Shown: positions 43,288 to 51,310 of the stretch, piece after piece | Layout: each line of letters begins with the position of its first letter | How positions within the stretch are numbered: the stretch's first letter is position 1 | Source of the DNA: Vicinamibacterales bacterium | GTDB lineage: Bacteria > Acidobacteriota > Vicinamibacteria > Vicinamibacterales > 2-12-FULL-66-21 | Reading direction: 5' to 3' | Assembly (NCBI GenBank): GCA_035699745.1 | Contig: DASSPH010000050.1 | Location: 1 to 64,000, forward strand | DNA: 64,000 nt | Notes under the pieces: generated by a model | What the model saw: only the letters and a program-made list of their open reading frames with translations | What the model was told of the DNA's origin: nothing | The model's database searches: none | Program-made: the position numbers and the translations under genes

Positions 43288-43446
43288 ATGCGCATCCTGT
43301 GGGCCCTCCCTCTCGTCCTCCTCGCCGGCGCCGGTCTGGTCGCACGCTTCCGCCGCCGCGGCGAGTCGCATCACGTCCCCACCTCGGAACCGGTCAGCGG
43401 GCAGTGGCTCGCGGAAGCACGCTCCCGCGAGGACCATCCCTGGTGA
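43288..43446 (+). CDS. 52-residue single-pass membrane protein
   Basis: Short gene reading MRILWALPLVLLAGAGLVAR, then RRRGESHH and a polar tail ending EARSREDHPW. It has one N-terminal helix followed by a basic stop-transfer patch. Its TGA overlaps the GTG of the next gene in a 4-nt GTGA junction, the usual sign of coupled translation, which is the main support. No family is known. A membrane partner for the RodZ-like HTH protein is a reasonable guess. Confidence 0.55.
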   Translation: MRILWALPLVLLAGAGLVARFRRRGESHHVPTSEPVSGQWLAEARSREDHPW

Positions 43447-43805
43447 CCCCGCAGACGTTCGGTCAGAAGCTCCGCCGCGAGCGCGAGAAGAAGCGCCTCG
43501 GCCTGGACCACCTCGCGGCGCGGACCAAGGTCGGCGCCAGCCTGCTCCGCGCGATGGAGGCCGGCGACTGCTCGCGCTGGCCCGGCGGCATCTACAGCCG
43601 CGGATACATCCGCGCCTACGCCGAGGCCGTCGGCCTCGACCCCGAGCACACGGTGGGAATGTTCGTGGAATGCTACCCGGCGTTCGCCCCGCCCGTCGAC
43701 CCCGTACCGGAAGCGCCCGCGGACGACAGTCCGCAGACGCCCCTCGACAAGGTGAAATCCGCCGTCGCGGCGCTCTTCAGAGTCGCCAGCGAGTCCCGGC
43801 GTTAA
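43443..43805 (+). CDS. RodZ-like helix-turn-helix protein
   Basis: 120-residue cytoplasmic protein with an HTH_25 domain: FGQKLRREREKKRLGLDHLA, ARTKVGASLLRAMEAGD, WPGGIYSRGYIRAYAEAVGL. This is the N-terminal module of RodZ and related cell-shape or regulatory proteins. The membrane helix and periplasmic domain of RodZ are missing, although a separate small membrane protein is encoded just upstream with a GTGA overlap. The GTG at 43443 is chosen for that overlap and because the domain begins there; the frame upstream is shadow. Confidence 0.82.
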   Translation: MTPQTFGQKLRREREKKRLGLDHLAARTKVGASLLRAMEAGDCSRWPGGIYSRGYIRAYAEAVGLDPEHTVGMFVECYPAFAPPVDPVPEAPADDSPQTPLDKVKSAVAALFRVASESRR

Positions 43806-44032
43806 CCCTCGCCGCCCCGCCGCGCGTCGTTGTTGTCGTGGACGTCGGACGGGCTCCAGTCCTGGCTGCTCTCGCGATCCTCGCTTTCGCGGCTCCGCTC
43901 GCGCATGCTGCCCTCGCTCGACCGGTTCCGCATGTCGTCCCGGCTGCCGCGCTTGGAGCTGCGCTGCCGTTCATTGCCGAGATTGCCTTCAGCCTGCCGC
44001 TCGCCAAGTCGGCTTGATTCGTTGCGGTTCAT
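43802..44032 (-). CDS. 76-residue disordered hydrophilic protein
   Basis: Extremely polar protein made almost entirely of Arg, Glu, Ser, Asp, Asn and Gly (NRNESSRLGERQAEGNLGNE, MRERSRESEDRESSQDW), with no hydrophobic core. Such composition recalls stress-induced hydrophilic or con-10/KGG-like proteins, but no motif match is claimed. Coding on this strand is supported by a perfect AGGAGG 6 nt before the ATG. It converges on the RodZ-like gene with a 4-nt overlap of stops. Confidence 0.65.
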   Translation of the reverse strand: MNRNESSRLGERQAEGNLGNERQRSSKRGSRDDMRNRSSEGSMRERSRESEDRESSQDWSPSDVHDNNDARRGGEG

Positions 44033-44097
44033 GCAAGACCTCCTGGGTTGGGAGGATGCAAGCGGTATTCACTGAGCGGTATCCTCGATAGCGCTGA

Positions 44098-45231
44098 ATG
44101 AACCGGCACATGTGGCGGTGGGTCGTCGGAACGGCTGCAGCCGTGCTCCTGCTGGCGGCGCTGCTCGTCCGGGCGCTCGGACTCGCCGGCGTCCACCGCC
44201 GCACGGGCTACTTCTCGCCCGTTTTCGCCGCCGACGGCCGATCGATCTACGCAATCCGGCGCGTCGTCACGGCGACGGTGATTGGCCCCGGCCAGTCGTT
44301 CTTCACGCCGCCGGCCCGCGTGTGGATACACCGCGATCGCTTCAGTCTCGTGGCATTGCGCCTCCCGGACGGCCAGGTGTCCGTGCTGGACGAACTGCCC
44401 CACTCGCCGCTCGAAGGCGCATCGCTGACCGAATATCACGGCGCGATCTTCGGCACGCCGCACGCGCATCTGCGCCGGACGGGCAGCCGCATCGAGTACG
44501 AGGTGGCGGTCACGCGCAGCGAGATACCGTTCTCGCGCACCCTGGTTCTCGAGGGAGGCTACGAGCCGGACGCCGGGCGGGCGGCGCACGCCTCCGGGTG
44601 GACCGAGCGCCACCCGGCAATGACCGGCGATGAACCGGCGCAACTGCACGGCGATCTGGAGGTGATCGCGGTGCCGGGCGACGAGCTCATGCCCTGCGCA
44701 ATCGCCGTCCTGCGCACCGGCGAGCCCGGGCCGCGGTCTCTGATCCAGACCGGCACGTGCGCCAGGAAGTTTCCGGGAGGCCTGGGCGCCGACGTCGTCA
44801 CGCCCCTCAGCCGGCGCGGCGACATCGAACGGGCGGAACTGGTACGGAGGACATACGCCGACCTGGTCGAACGCGGCCGGCAGTCGGGGCTTTCGGAAGG
44901 CCAGGCGATGCTGGCGGCGAACAAGGAAATGAGCCGGCTCGGCCTCTACCCGAGGACGACGACCCTCGCCGCGGCCGCGGCTGACTGCGCGTCGGCGTCG
45001 CCGCTATTCCGCATCGCGCGCGAGGAGTTCGCCGCCGGGCTGTTCCAGGACATCGCGCAGGCGATCGCCTCTCCCGGCGAGCAGGTGGACAAGTCGATCG
45101 GCGCCTACGTCACGCACCGTGATTACGCGACGAGCCAGGAGATCAACGCGTTCCTGGAGCGAGGCAACACGGTGTTCCACGTGCGGACGGGGGACGGCTG
45201 CTGGCGGCTCACCATCGATCGCCCGCGCTGA
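44098..45231 (+). CDS. uncharacterised membrane-anchored protein
   Basis: 377 residues. An N-terminal helix (WVVGTAAAVLLLAALLVRAL) anchors a large extracytoplasmic region. Its first part looks beta-rich (GYFSPVFAADGRSIYAIRR, FSLVALRLPDGQVSVLDEL, HAHLRRTGSRIEYEVAV), with a TolB/WD40-like flavour (FAADGRSIYAI). A helical section follows with VRRTYADLVERGRQSGLSEG. Cys residues at four places could form disulfides. No family is recognised. It diverges from the disordered-protein gene. Confidence 0.6.
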   Translation: MNRHMWRWVVGTAAAVLLLAALLVRALGLAGVHRRTGYFSPVFAADGRSIYAIRRVVTATVIGPGQSFFTPPARVWIHRDRFSLVALRLPDGQVSVLDELPHSPLEGASLTEYHGAIFGTPHAHLRRTGSRIEYEVAVTRSEIPFSRTLVLEGGYEPDAGRAAHASGWTERHPAMTGDEPAQLHGDLEVIAVPGDELMPCAIAVLRTGEPGPRSLIQTGTCARKFPGGLGADVVTPLSRRGDIERAELVRRTYADLVERGRQSGLSEGQAMLAANKEMSRLGLYPRTTTLAAAAADCASASPLFRIAREEFAAGLFQDIAQAIASPGEQVDKSIGAYVTHRDYATSQEINAFLERGNTVFHVRTGDGCWRLTIDRPR

Positions 45232-45288
45232 TCCGCGCACGCGCCCCCGGTCGCGGCTGGCCGGTCGGCCGCCCCCGGCATTGAAAAA

Positions 45289-45316
45289 CTTGCGCCAGCG
45301 GGGGCGGAAGTATACT
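45289..45316 (+). promoter_or_regulatory. candidate promoter of the DUF1800/DUF1501 operon
   Basis: TTGCGC (45289-45294), 16-nt spacer, TATACT (45311-45316). The ATG at 45332 would leave a leader under 10 nt. Confidence 0.5.
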
Positions 45317-45331
45317 CTCTGACCACCAGGC

Positions 45332-46798
45332 ATGGCACCCTCGAGAGAAGAGGAGCTCCAGCACCTTCTGCGCCGCGCCGGCTTCGGCGCGAGCGAAGCC
45401 GAGATCGACCAGTATGCCCGGCGCGGGCTGCTCGGGTTCAGCAGCGCCGCCGCGCACCTTCTCACCTACCAGGAACTGCCCGACGACGTGGACGATGCGA
45501 TTGGATCGGTCGGCTACGTCGGCGTGACCGCGGCGCAGGGGCGCCTCGCGCCTGCCGTCAACATCAACGACGCGCGGCAGCGCTGGCTGTTCCGCATGGT
45601 CCACTCGAAGCGGCCGCTCCAGGAGAAGATGACCCTCTTCTGGCACAACCACTTCGCGACCGCGTATTCGAAGATCGCCGGCGACGTCGGGGCGACGGAA
45701 GCGGCGCGGATGATGGCGGCGAAGCCGTCCGAGGACGCGGGGAGCGTCAAGGGGCACCTCGAGCTGCTGAGAGAGCACGCGCTCGGCAACTTCCGTGACC
45801 TGCTCGTCGCCATCGCGCAGGATCCGGCGATGCTCTACTGGCTGGACGGGCGCACCAACGTGCGCGCGCGGCCGCAGGAGAACTTCGCGCGCGAGCTGAT
45901 GGAGCTGTTCACGATGGGCGTGGACACCTTCACCGAGAACGACGTCTACGCCGGCGCGCGTGTGTTCACCGGATGGAACCTGCTGCGCAGCGGGAGCGGC
46001 GCCGCCGCGAAGTGGGTCTTCAACTACAACGCGGCGCAGCACGAGACGGCGGCGAAGGAATTCAGCTTCCCCATCTATCCCAACGGCGATCGCGTCATTC
46101 CGGCGCGCTCGGGGGCCGCCGGACTGCAGGACGGCCTCGACCTGATCGAGGCCGTGGCGCGGCACCCGGCGACCGGGCCGCGGCTCGCCCGGAAGCTCTA
46201 TAACTACTTCATCAACGAGACCGACCCGCCCGACCAGGCGCTGATCGACGAAATCGCGGGGATCTACTACGCGCGGGACTACGAGATCGAGCCGATGGTC
46301 AGGCGGCTGCTGCTCTCGTCGCAGTTCCGCGATCCGGCGAACTACTACAAGCGCTTCTCGTGGCCGGCGGAATTCGTCGTCCGGGCGATCAAGGAAGCGG
46401 GGTGGAGCGGGTTCTCGGTGGGCACCGCGCTGACGCCGATGGTCAACATGGGCCAGCAGCTGCTGGAGCCGCCCGACGTGAACGGCTGGGAGCTGGGGCG
46501 CGGCTGGTTCACCACCGGCGCGATGCTGGCGCGGATGAACTTCGCCTCGCAGCTCGCGACCAACCAGAAGTTCAACCTCCGCGACTCGTTCCGCGGCCGG
46601 GCCGCATCGCCCGACGCGCTGCTCGAGACGGCGATGGCGCGGCTGACGCCGGCGCCCTACACCGCGACCTCGCGCTCCGCGCTCATCGACTACATCAATG
46701 CCGGCGGCACGTACACGGCGTCCGACACGCAGGTGGCCAACAAGGGAGCGGGGGTCGTCCACCTCATCATCGGGTCCGGCGAGTATCAGCTGATCTAG
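45332..46798 (+). CDS. DUF1800 domain protein
   Basis: 488-residue protein of the DUF1800 family: HLLRRAGFGASEAEIDQYAR at the N-terminus, WLFRMVHSKRPLQEKMTLFW followed by HNHFAT, MLYWLDGRTN, NFARELMELFTMGV, YNYFINE and LEPPDVNGWELGRGWF. The family is common in Acidobacteria and Planctomycetes and almost always sits next to a DUF1501 gene, as here. Function is not established; the proteins are thought to act together at the cell surface or periplasm. No signal peptide is visible in this one. The DUF1501 gene follows after 14 nt. Confidence 0.92.
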   Translation: MAPSREEELQHLLRRAGFGASEAEIDQYARRGLLGFSSAAAHLLTYQELPDDVDDAIGSVGYVGVTAAQGRLAPAVNINDARQRWLFRMVHSKRPLQEKMTLFWHNHFATAYSKIAGDVGATEAARMMAAKPSEDAGSVKGHLELLREHALGNFRDLLVAIAQDPAMLYWLDGRTNVRARPQENFARELMELFTMGVDTFTENDVYAGARVFTGWNLLRSGSGAAAKWVFNYNAAQHETAAKEFSFPIYPNGDRVIPARSGAAGLQDGLDLIEAVARHPATGPRLARKLYNYFINETDPPDQALIDEIAGIYYARDYEIEPMVRRLLLSSQFRDPANYYKRFSWPAEFVVRAIKEAGWSGFSVGTALTPMVNMGQQLLEPPDVNGWELGRGWFTTGAMLARMNFASQLATNQKFNLRDSFRGRAASPDALLETAMARLTPAPYTATSRSALIDYINAGGTYTASDTQVANKGAGVVHLIIGSGEYQLI

Positions 46799-46812
46799 GA
46801 GACGCCGCGAAC

Positions 46813-48075
46813 ATGTCGATGACCAGACGCGATTTCGTTCGGGGAGGCGTGGCCGCCTTCACGGTCGGATTCGCCGCGCCGCGGTTCCTCTCCGATCTCG
46901 CCATCGCGCAGGGACAGTCGCGGCGCAACCTCGTCGTGCTCTATCTGAGCGGCGGCAACGACGCGCTGAGCACGCTGATTCCCTATACGGATCCGCAGTA
47001 TTTCGCGCGGCGCCCGACGCTCGCGGTGCCGGCGGCGAACGTGCTGCAGGTCGGCTCGGACAGCGCCGGCCGTCCGCTCGGCCTGCACCCGCGCCTCGCC
47101 GGCATGCGATCGATCTTCAACGCCGGGCGGCTCGCGATCGTGCAGCGCACCGGCTATCCGAACTCGAGCCGATCGCACTTCGAAGGCACGGACATCTGGT
47201 CCACCGCCGATCCGGTGTCGACGAAAGGCACCGGCTGGCTCGGACGCTACCTCGATCGCCTGCCGTCGCCGGTCGACCCGCTGGCCGGCTGGTCGACGGT
47301 GCGCGAACTGCCGCGCACGCTGCTGTCGCGTACGGTCGGCGTGCCGGCGATTCCCGACGCCGCGTCGTACGCGTTCCTCAGCCCGAACGGCGGCGCCGAC
47401 GCCACGTTCGCGCGGCAGAGCGCGCTGCGCATCGCGTCGCACCTGCCGGTCGATCAGCCGCACCTCGCGTTCGTGAACGCCACCTCGCAGGCGGCGTTCG
47501 CGACGCTCGATCGCGTCGGGCAGGTCGCCGCGTACCGGCCGACCGTCACCTATCCGAACAACGGCCTCGCGCTCGCGCTGCGCGCCGTCGCCGGCGCGAT
47601 GGTGAACCAGATCGGCACCCGCGTGTTCTGGGTGCAGACCGGCGGATTCGACACGCACGCCGGGCAGGGCACCAACGCCGCCAACGGCACCTATGCGAAC
47701 CTGATGGGCGCGCTCGACGGCGCGTTGTCGGCGTTCTACGCCGACCTCGTCAACCAGGGGCTGCTCGGCGACACACTGGTGCTCCAGTTCTCCGAGTTCA
47801 GCCGCCGCATCGACGAGAACGGCAGCCAGGGCACCGACCACGGAGCCGCGGGCATCATGCTGGCGATGGGCGGCGCCGTCCGCGGCGGCATCTATGGCAC
47901 CGCGCCCGACCTCCGCCCGACCGCCGACAACCCCACCCTCGAGAACGCGACGCGCGACGTCCGGTTCGAGACCGACTTCCGATCCGTGTACGCGACCGTA
48001 ATCGACCGATGGCTGGGCGGCGACGCGAACGGGATCCTCGGCGGCAACTTCGGCGGCGGACCCGCCATCCTGTAA
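46813..48075 (+). CDS. DUF1501 domain protein with Tat signal
   Basis: 420-residue alkaline-phosphatase-superfamily-like protein. The twin-arginine signal (MSMTRRDFVRGGVAAFTVGF) predicts folded export. Conserved elements are NLVVLYLSGGNDALSTLIPY, LGLHPRLAGM, VFWVQTGGFDTHAGQ, LVLQFSEFSRRIDENGSQGT and DHGAAGIMLAMGG, with Asp/His residues that could bind metal. It pairs with the preceding DUF1800 gene. The ATG at 46813 is chosen at the Tat signal. The stop shares one base with the ATG of the next gene. Confidence 0.92.
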   Translation: MSMTRRDFVRGGVAAFTVGFAAPRFLSDLAIAQGQSRRNLVVLYLSGGNDALSTLIPYTDPQYFARRPTLAVPAANVLQVGSDSAGRPLGLHPRLAGMRSIFNAGRLAIVQRTGYPNSSRSHFEGTDIWSTADPVSTKGTGWLGRYLDRLPSPVDPLAGWSTVRELPRTLLSRTVGVPAIPDAASYAFLSPNGGADATFARQSALRIASHLPVDQPHLAFVNATSQAAFATLDRVGQVAAYRPTVTYPNNGLALALRAVAGAMVNQIGTRVFWVQTGGFDTHAGQGTNAANGTYANLMGALDGALSAFYADLVNQGLLGDTLVLQFSEFSRRIDENGSQGTDHGAAGIMLAMGGAVRGGIYGTAPDLRPTADNPTLENATRDVRFETDFRSVYATVIDRWLGGDANGILGGNFGGGPAIL

Positions 48076-48698
48076 TGATCCAGAGACACATCACCCGCGC
48101 GGCAGCCGCGCTGCTCGTCGTCCTCGGCTCCGCCTCCCCGCTCTTCGCGCAAATCCCCGGACTCGGCGTCAAGGCGGGCGTCAACATCGCCACCGTGAAG
48201 AGCACCGGCGGCGGCTCGGAAGACGCCGGGTTCAGCTCCCTGACCGCGCTCGTCGCCGGTGCGTTCACCACGTTCCGGGTCGCCTCGTGGCTCGAGTTCC
48301 AGCCCGAAGCGCTCTATTCGGTGAAGGGCACCCAGATCGACGAGCGCACCTATACGTCGAAGGCGCTCGTCGACTATCTCGAGGTGCCGATGCTGGCGCG
48401 CGTCTCGCGGCGCGGCAACGGACGAACCGGGTTCTACGTCGCCGGCGGTCCCTACGTGGCCGTGCGGCTGCGGGCGCGGACGCGCACCACGTTCGGCGAC
48501 ACGACCGAGGAGGTCGACGTCAGCGACGCGGTCGAACGCCTCGACTTCGGGATCTCGGCCGGCGGCGGCTTCGAGTGGGGCCGCGCCGTGTTCGACGGCC
48601 GCTACTCGCTCGGGCTGAAAGACATCGACAAGGACCGCACCGACGACGCCGAATTGAGGACGCGGACGATCACCGTCACCGCCGGGTTCAGGTTCTGA
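48075..48698 (+). CDS. small outer-membrane beta-barrel (PorT-like)
   Basis: 207 residues. A signal peptide (AAALLVVLGSASPLFAQ) is followed by amphipathic strands typical of an 8-stranded barrel: GVKAGVNIATVKS, WLEFQPEALYSVKG, DYLEVPMLARVSR, GFYVAGGPYVAVRL, GGGFEWGRAVFDGRYSLGL and a terminal strand ending TAGFRF. The C-terminal Phe is the BAM signal. TAATG overlap links it to the DUF1501 gene. A paralogue with the same strand order is encoded at 57372-58010. Confidence 0.87.
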   Translation: MIQRHITRAAAALLVVLGSASPLFAQIPGLGVKAGVNIATVKSTGGGSEDAGFSSLTALVAGAFTTFRVASWLEFQPEALYSVKGTQIDERTYTSKALVDYLEVPMLARVSRRGNGRTGFYVAGGPYVAVRLRARTRTTFGDTTEEVDVSDAVERLDFGISAGGGFEWGRAVFDGRYSLGLKDIDKDRTDDAELRTRTITVTAGFRF

Positions 48699-48699
48699 C

Positions 48700-49083
48700 G
48701 TGCGCCGGGCCGGAGCGCTGGCGATCGTGTGCGCGCTGCCCGCGTTGCTGACGTGCGGCGGGGGCGGCGGGAATCCCGGGGGCCCCTCGCCGAACAACCC
48801 CAACCAGATGACGATCTCGCCCGCCGGCGTGCTCACCCCGTCCGAGCTCGTCGTCTCCCCGGGCACGCGGGTGCTGTTCGTCAACAATCACTCGCAGCCG
48901 CACAACATGACCTCGGATCCTCATCCCGAGCACAACGACTGTCCGGAGATCAATCAGGTCGGCCTGCTCGGGGCGGGTCAGCGGCGGGAAACCGGGAACC
49001 TGGTGGCGGTGCGCACCTGCGGCGTCCACGATCACGACGATGCCGATAATCGCAACCTCCGCGCGCGGATAGTCATCCGCTGA
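48700..49083 (+). CDS. cupredoxin-like lipoprotein
   Basis: 127 residues. The signal ends in LLTC followed by a Gly/Pro/Asn linker, so it is probably a lipoprotein. The body resembles a plastocyanin-type cupredoxin: LVVSPGTRVLFVNNHSQPHN with a candidate copper His, and later VRTCGVHDHDD with a Cys-x-x-His pair. The axial Met is not in the usual place. Binding of one copper is inferred. The GTG start follows the barrel gene by one base, so it is the fourth gene of this operon. Confidence 0.7.
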   Translation: MRRAGALAIVCALPALLTCGGGGGNPGGPSPNNPNQMTISPAGVLTPSELVVSPGTRVLFVNNHSQPHNMTSDPHPEHNDCPEINQVGLLGAGQRRETGNLVAVRTCGVHDHDDADNRNLRARIVIR

Positions 49084-49168
49084 CGGACAGACAGTTCACT
49101 GGTGCGGGCGGCCTCCTGGGGACCGTCGGCGCTCGAGCCGCCCGGTGAAGAGGCGTGCGGCGGCAGGC

Positions 49169-49174
49169 TACACT
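49169..49174 (+). promoter_or_regulatory. -10 hexamer of a probable leaderless transcript
   Basis: TACACT, 7 nt before the ATG at 49182. Confidence 0.45.
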
Positions 49175-49181
49175 TAGGGCC

Positions 49182-49466
49182 ATGCAGCTTCGTGTGGCCA
49201 GGCTTTGCCTCGACTGTGAAGAGATTCACGCCGCGCGGACGTGCCCCCGCTGCACGTCCGAGACGTTCGCGCTGATCAGCCGATGGGTGCCGGCGCCGGA
49301 ACGCCGCGCCCGCCCGCGCCCCGACTCGACCGACGCCGAGATCTATCGCGAGCTCCTCGAAGAGAACCCGGAGTCCCCCTCGTCGCGGAAGTGGCTCAAG
49401 GGGGGCGCCGTGGCCGCGACGATCGGTCTCGGCCTGGGCAGCTGGCTGCTCCGCCGGCGGCGCTGA
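49182..49466 (+). CDS. zinc-ribbon protein with C-terminal membrane helix
   Basis: 94 residues. A four-Cys ribbon at the N-terminus (LCLDCEEIHAARTCPRC) is followed by a charged middle and a C-terminal hydrophobic tail (AVAATIGLGLGSWLLRRRR), so it is a tail-anchored small metal-binding protein. The ATG at 49182 is supported by TACACT 7 nt upstream and by the ribbon starting directly. Role unknown. 49467-49657 downstream contains no recognisable gene. Confidence 0.65.
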   Translation: MQLRVARLCLDCEEIHAARTCPRCTSETFALISRWVPAPERRARPRPDSTDAEIYRELLEENPESPSSRKWLKGGAVAATIGLGLGSWLLRRRR

Positions 49467-49657
49467 GTCTCCCTCACACACCATTCACTGCACGCCGGCG
49501 GTCGAATCCCGACGGCGCGAGCGTCGCCACGAACGCGTCGTCGAACCGCGGAGGCACGGTCGGCTCGGGTTCGCCGTAGGAAAGCTGGTCGACCCCGTCC
49601 TGTCAACAAGTTGGTACACGCCGGGCGGCTCACGTCGAGCCGGAATACGCCGCCCCG

Positions 49658-51232
49658 TCAACGGCAATCGACGGCTGACGCGATGAGCGATTCGAGCGCG
49701 TCGGGTTCCGCCGGCTTGGTCACGTGGTAATCGAATCCGGCGGCATACGCCCGCTGCTGATCCTGTTCCTGCCCCCAGCCGGTCAAGGCGACGAGCACCA
49801 CTTCGCGGCCGAGCGCCGCACGGATGCGGCGCGCCGCTTCGTAGCCGTCCATGCGCGGCATGCCGATATCGAGCACGGCGATCTGCGGACGGACCCTGGC
49901 GGCGAGCTCCACCGCCTGAACGCCGTCCGCGGCCACGACCACCTCATGGCCCATGCATTCGATCATCAACCGCAGCATCTCGGCGGCGTCGGGGATGTCT
50001 TCCGCCACGAGCACGCGGCACCCCTCCAGCGCGCGCGGCAACCCGGGCGGGCGCGGCTCGCGCCGCGCCGCCGCCACCAGCGGCAGCCTGACGGCGAACG
50101 TGGTGCCGGTCCCGGCGCCTGCGCTGCTCGCGTCGATGTGTCCGCCGTGGAGCTCGATCAGGCGCCTGGCCAGCGCGAGGCCGATGCCGAGCCCGCTCCG
50201 GGCACGGCTCGCCGTCGGCTCGATCTGCACGAACATGTCGAAGATGACCGGAAGATGGATCGGGTCGATGCCGATGCCCGTGTCGGTCAACGTCACCGCC
50301 GCCTCGCCGCCGTGCGCGGCGGCGGTGAGAGTGATGCGGCCGCCGCGATCGGTGTACTTCACGGCGTTGTTCAGCAGGTTGGCGAACGCCTGCGCGAGTC
50401 GAGTGAGATCGGCATAGACCCACAGCGGATCGTCCGGCAGGTCCACGACCACCTCGTGGCCGGCGGCCTCGCTCAGCGGCTCGATCGTCTCCAGCGCGCT
50501 GCGGATCGCGCCGCGCAGATCGATCCGCTCGCGGCGCAGCTCGAGGCGGTCGCGGGTGATCCGTGACACGTCGAGCAGGTCGTCGGTGAGCCGCACCAGC
50601 TGACGCACCTGCCGTTCCATGATCGCCAGGGCGCGTTCGCTCAGCGAGGCATCGTGGCCCGACCGGCGCATCAGCTCGAGTGCGTTGCGGATCGGCGCGA
50701 GCGGGTTGCGCAGCTCGTGCGACAGCGTCGCCAGGAACTCGTCCTTGCGGCGGTCCGCCTCGCGCAGAACGTCTTCGGCCTGCCGGTGTTCGGTCAGATC
50801 GACGCAGACGCTGACGCAGCCGCACACCGCCCCGTGGCGATCGTAGAGCGGCTCGACGTCGTTCTGCACGTGGACGACCGAGCCGTCGCCGCGAACGATT
50901 TCGATCGCGTTGGCGACGTGCGTCCGGTGCGCGATGGCGTATTGCATCGGCAGCTCCTCGACCGGGATGTCCCGGCCGTCGCGCTGGATGCGATAGGGGG
51001 GCGCGGCATCGCCGCCCGGGCGCGGCTCCAGGGAGATGTTGGCCGACGCCGGCAGCCGAAGGAGGCGGGCAAGCGCGTCGTTGGCGGAGATGACCCGGCA
51101 CTCGGGATCGTGCGCGATCGCGATCGGCACCGGGGCGCGGGCGATGAGATCGGCCAGCGCGCGCAGCCGCGCGCGCAGTTCCTCCTGGGTTGCATCGGGC
51201 GGCGGGTCGAACAGGGACGCCAGGCTCGACAT
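49658..51232 (-). CDS. PAS hybrid histidine kinase with C-terminal receiver
   Basis: 524-residue soluble sensor. A PAS-like region (APVPIAIAHDPECRVISAND, residues 33-52, then PAC-like VHVQNDVEPLYDRHGAVCG) leads to the HisKA dimerisation helix with H172 (EFLATLSHELRNPLAP). The HATPase domain has NLLNNAVKY, DTGIGID and SGLGIGLALARRL. The receiver has phosphoacceptor D455 (IAVLDIGMP) and K506. There is no transmembrane segment, so it probably senses a cytoplasmic cue. No output regulator is adjacent. TACACT about 25 nt before the ATG is a likely -10. Confidence 0.92.
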   Translation of the reverse strand: MSSLASLFDPPPDATQEELRARLRALADLIARAPVPIAIAHDPECRVISANDALARLLRLPASANISLEPRPGGDAAPPYRIQRDGRDIPVEELPMQYAIAHRTHVANAIEIVRGDGSVVHVQNDVEPLYDRHGAVCGCVSVCVDLTEHRQAEDVLREADRRKDEFLATLSHELRNPLAPIRNALELMRRSGHDASLSERALAIMERQVRQLVRLTDDLLDVSRITRDRLELRRERIDLRGAIRSALETIEPLSEAAGHEVVVDLPDDPLWVYADLTRLAQAFANLLNNAVKYTDRGGRITLTAAAHGGEAAVTLTDTGIGIDPIHLPVIFDMFVQIEPTASRARSGLGIGLALARRLIELHGGHIDASSAGAGTGTTFAVRLPLVAAARREPRPPGLPRALEGCRVLVAEDIPDAAEMLRLMIECMGHEVVVAADGVQAVELAARVRPQIAVLDIGMPRMDGYEAARRIRAALGREVVLVALTGWGQEQDQQRAYAAGFDYHVTKPAEPDALESLIASAVDCR

Positions 51233-51257
51233 CGGGGTTCCCCGGGGTACGGTGCGC

Positions 51258-51263
51258 AGTGTA
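51258..51263 (-). promoter_or_regulatory. -10 hexamer before the hybrid kinase gene
   Basis: TACACT on the minus strand, 25 nt upstream of the ATG at 51232. A leader of about 18 nt is predicted. Confidence 0.35.
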
Positions 51264-51310
51264 GCGCGAAACGCCGCCGGCAGCCGAGCGTCTCCGGATG
51301 GAGCGCGGCG

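Noticed and set aside
43830-44075. Plus-strand 81-codon ORF opposite the disordered protein gene
   Set aside because: No Shine-Dalgarno or -10 at the right place; the minus-strand ORF has a perfect AGGAGG.
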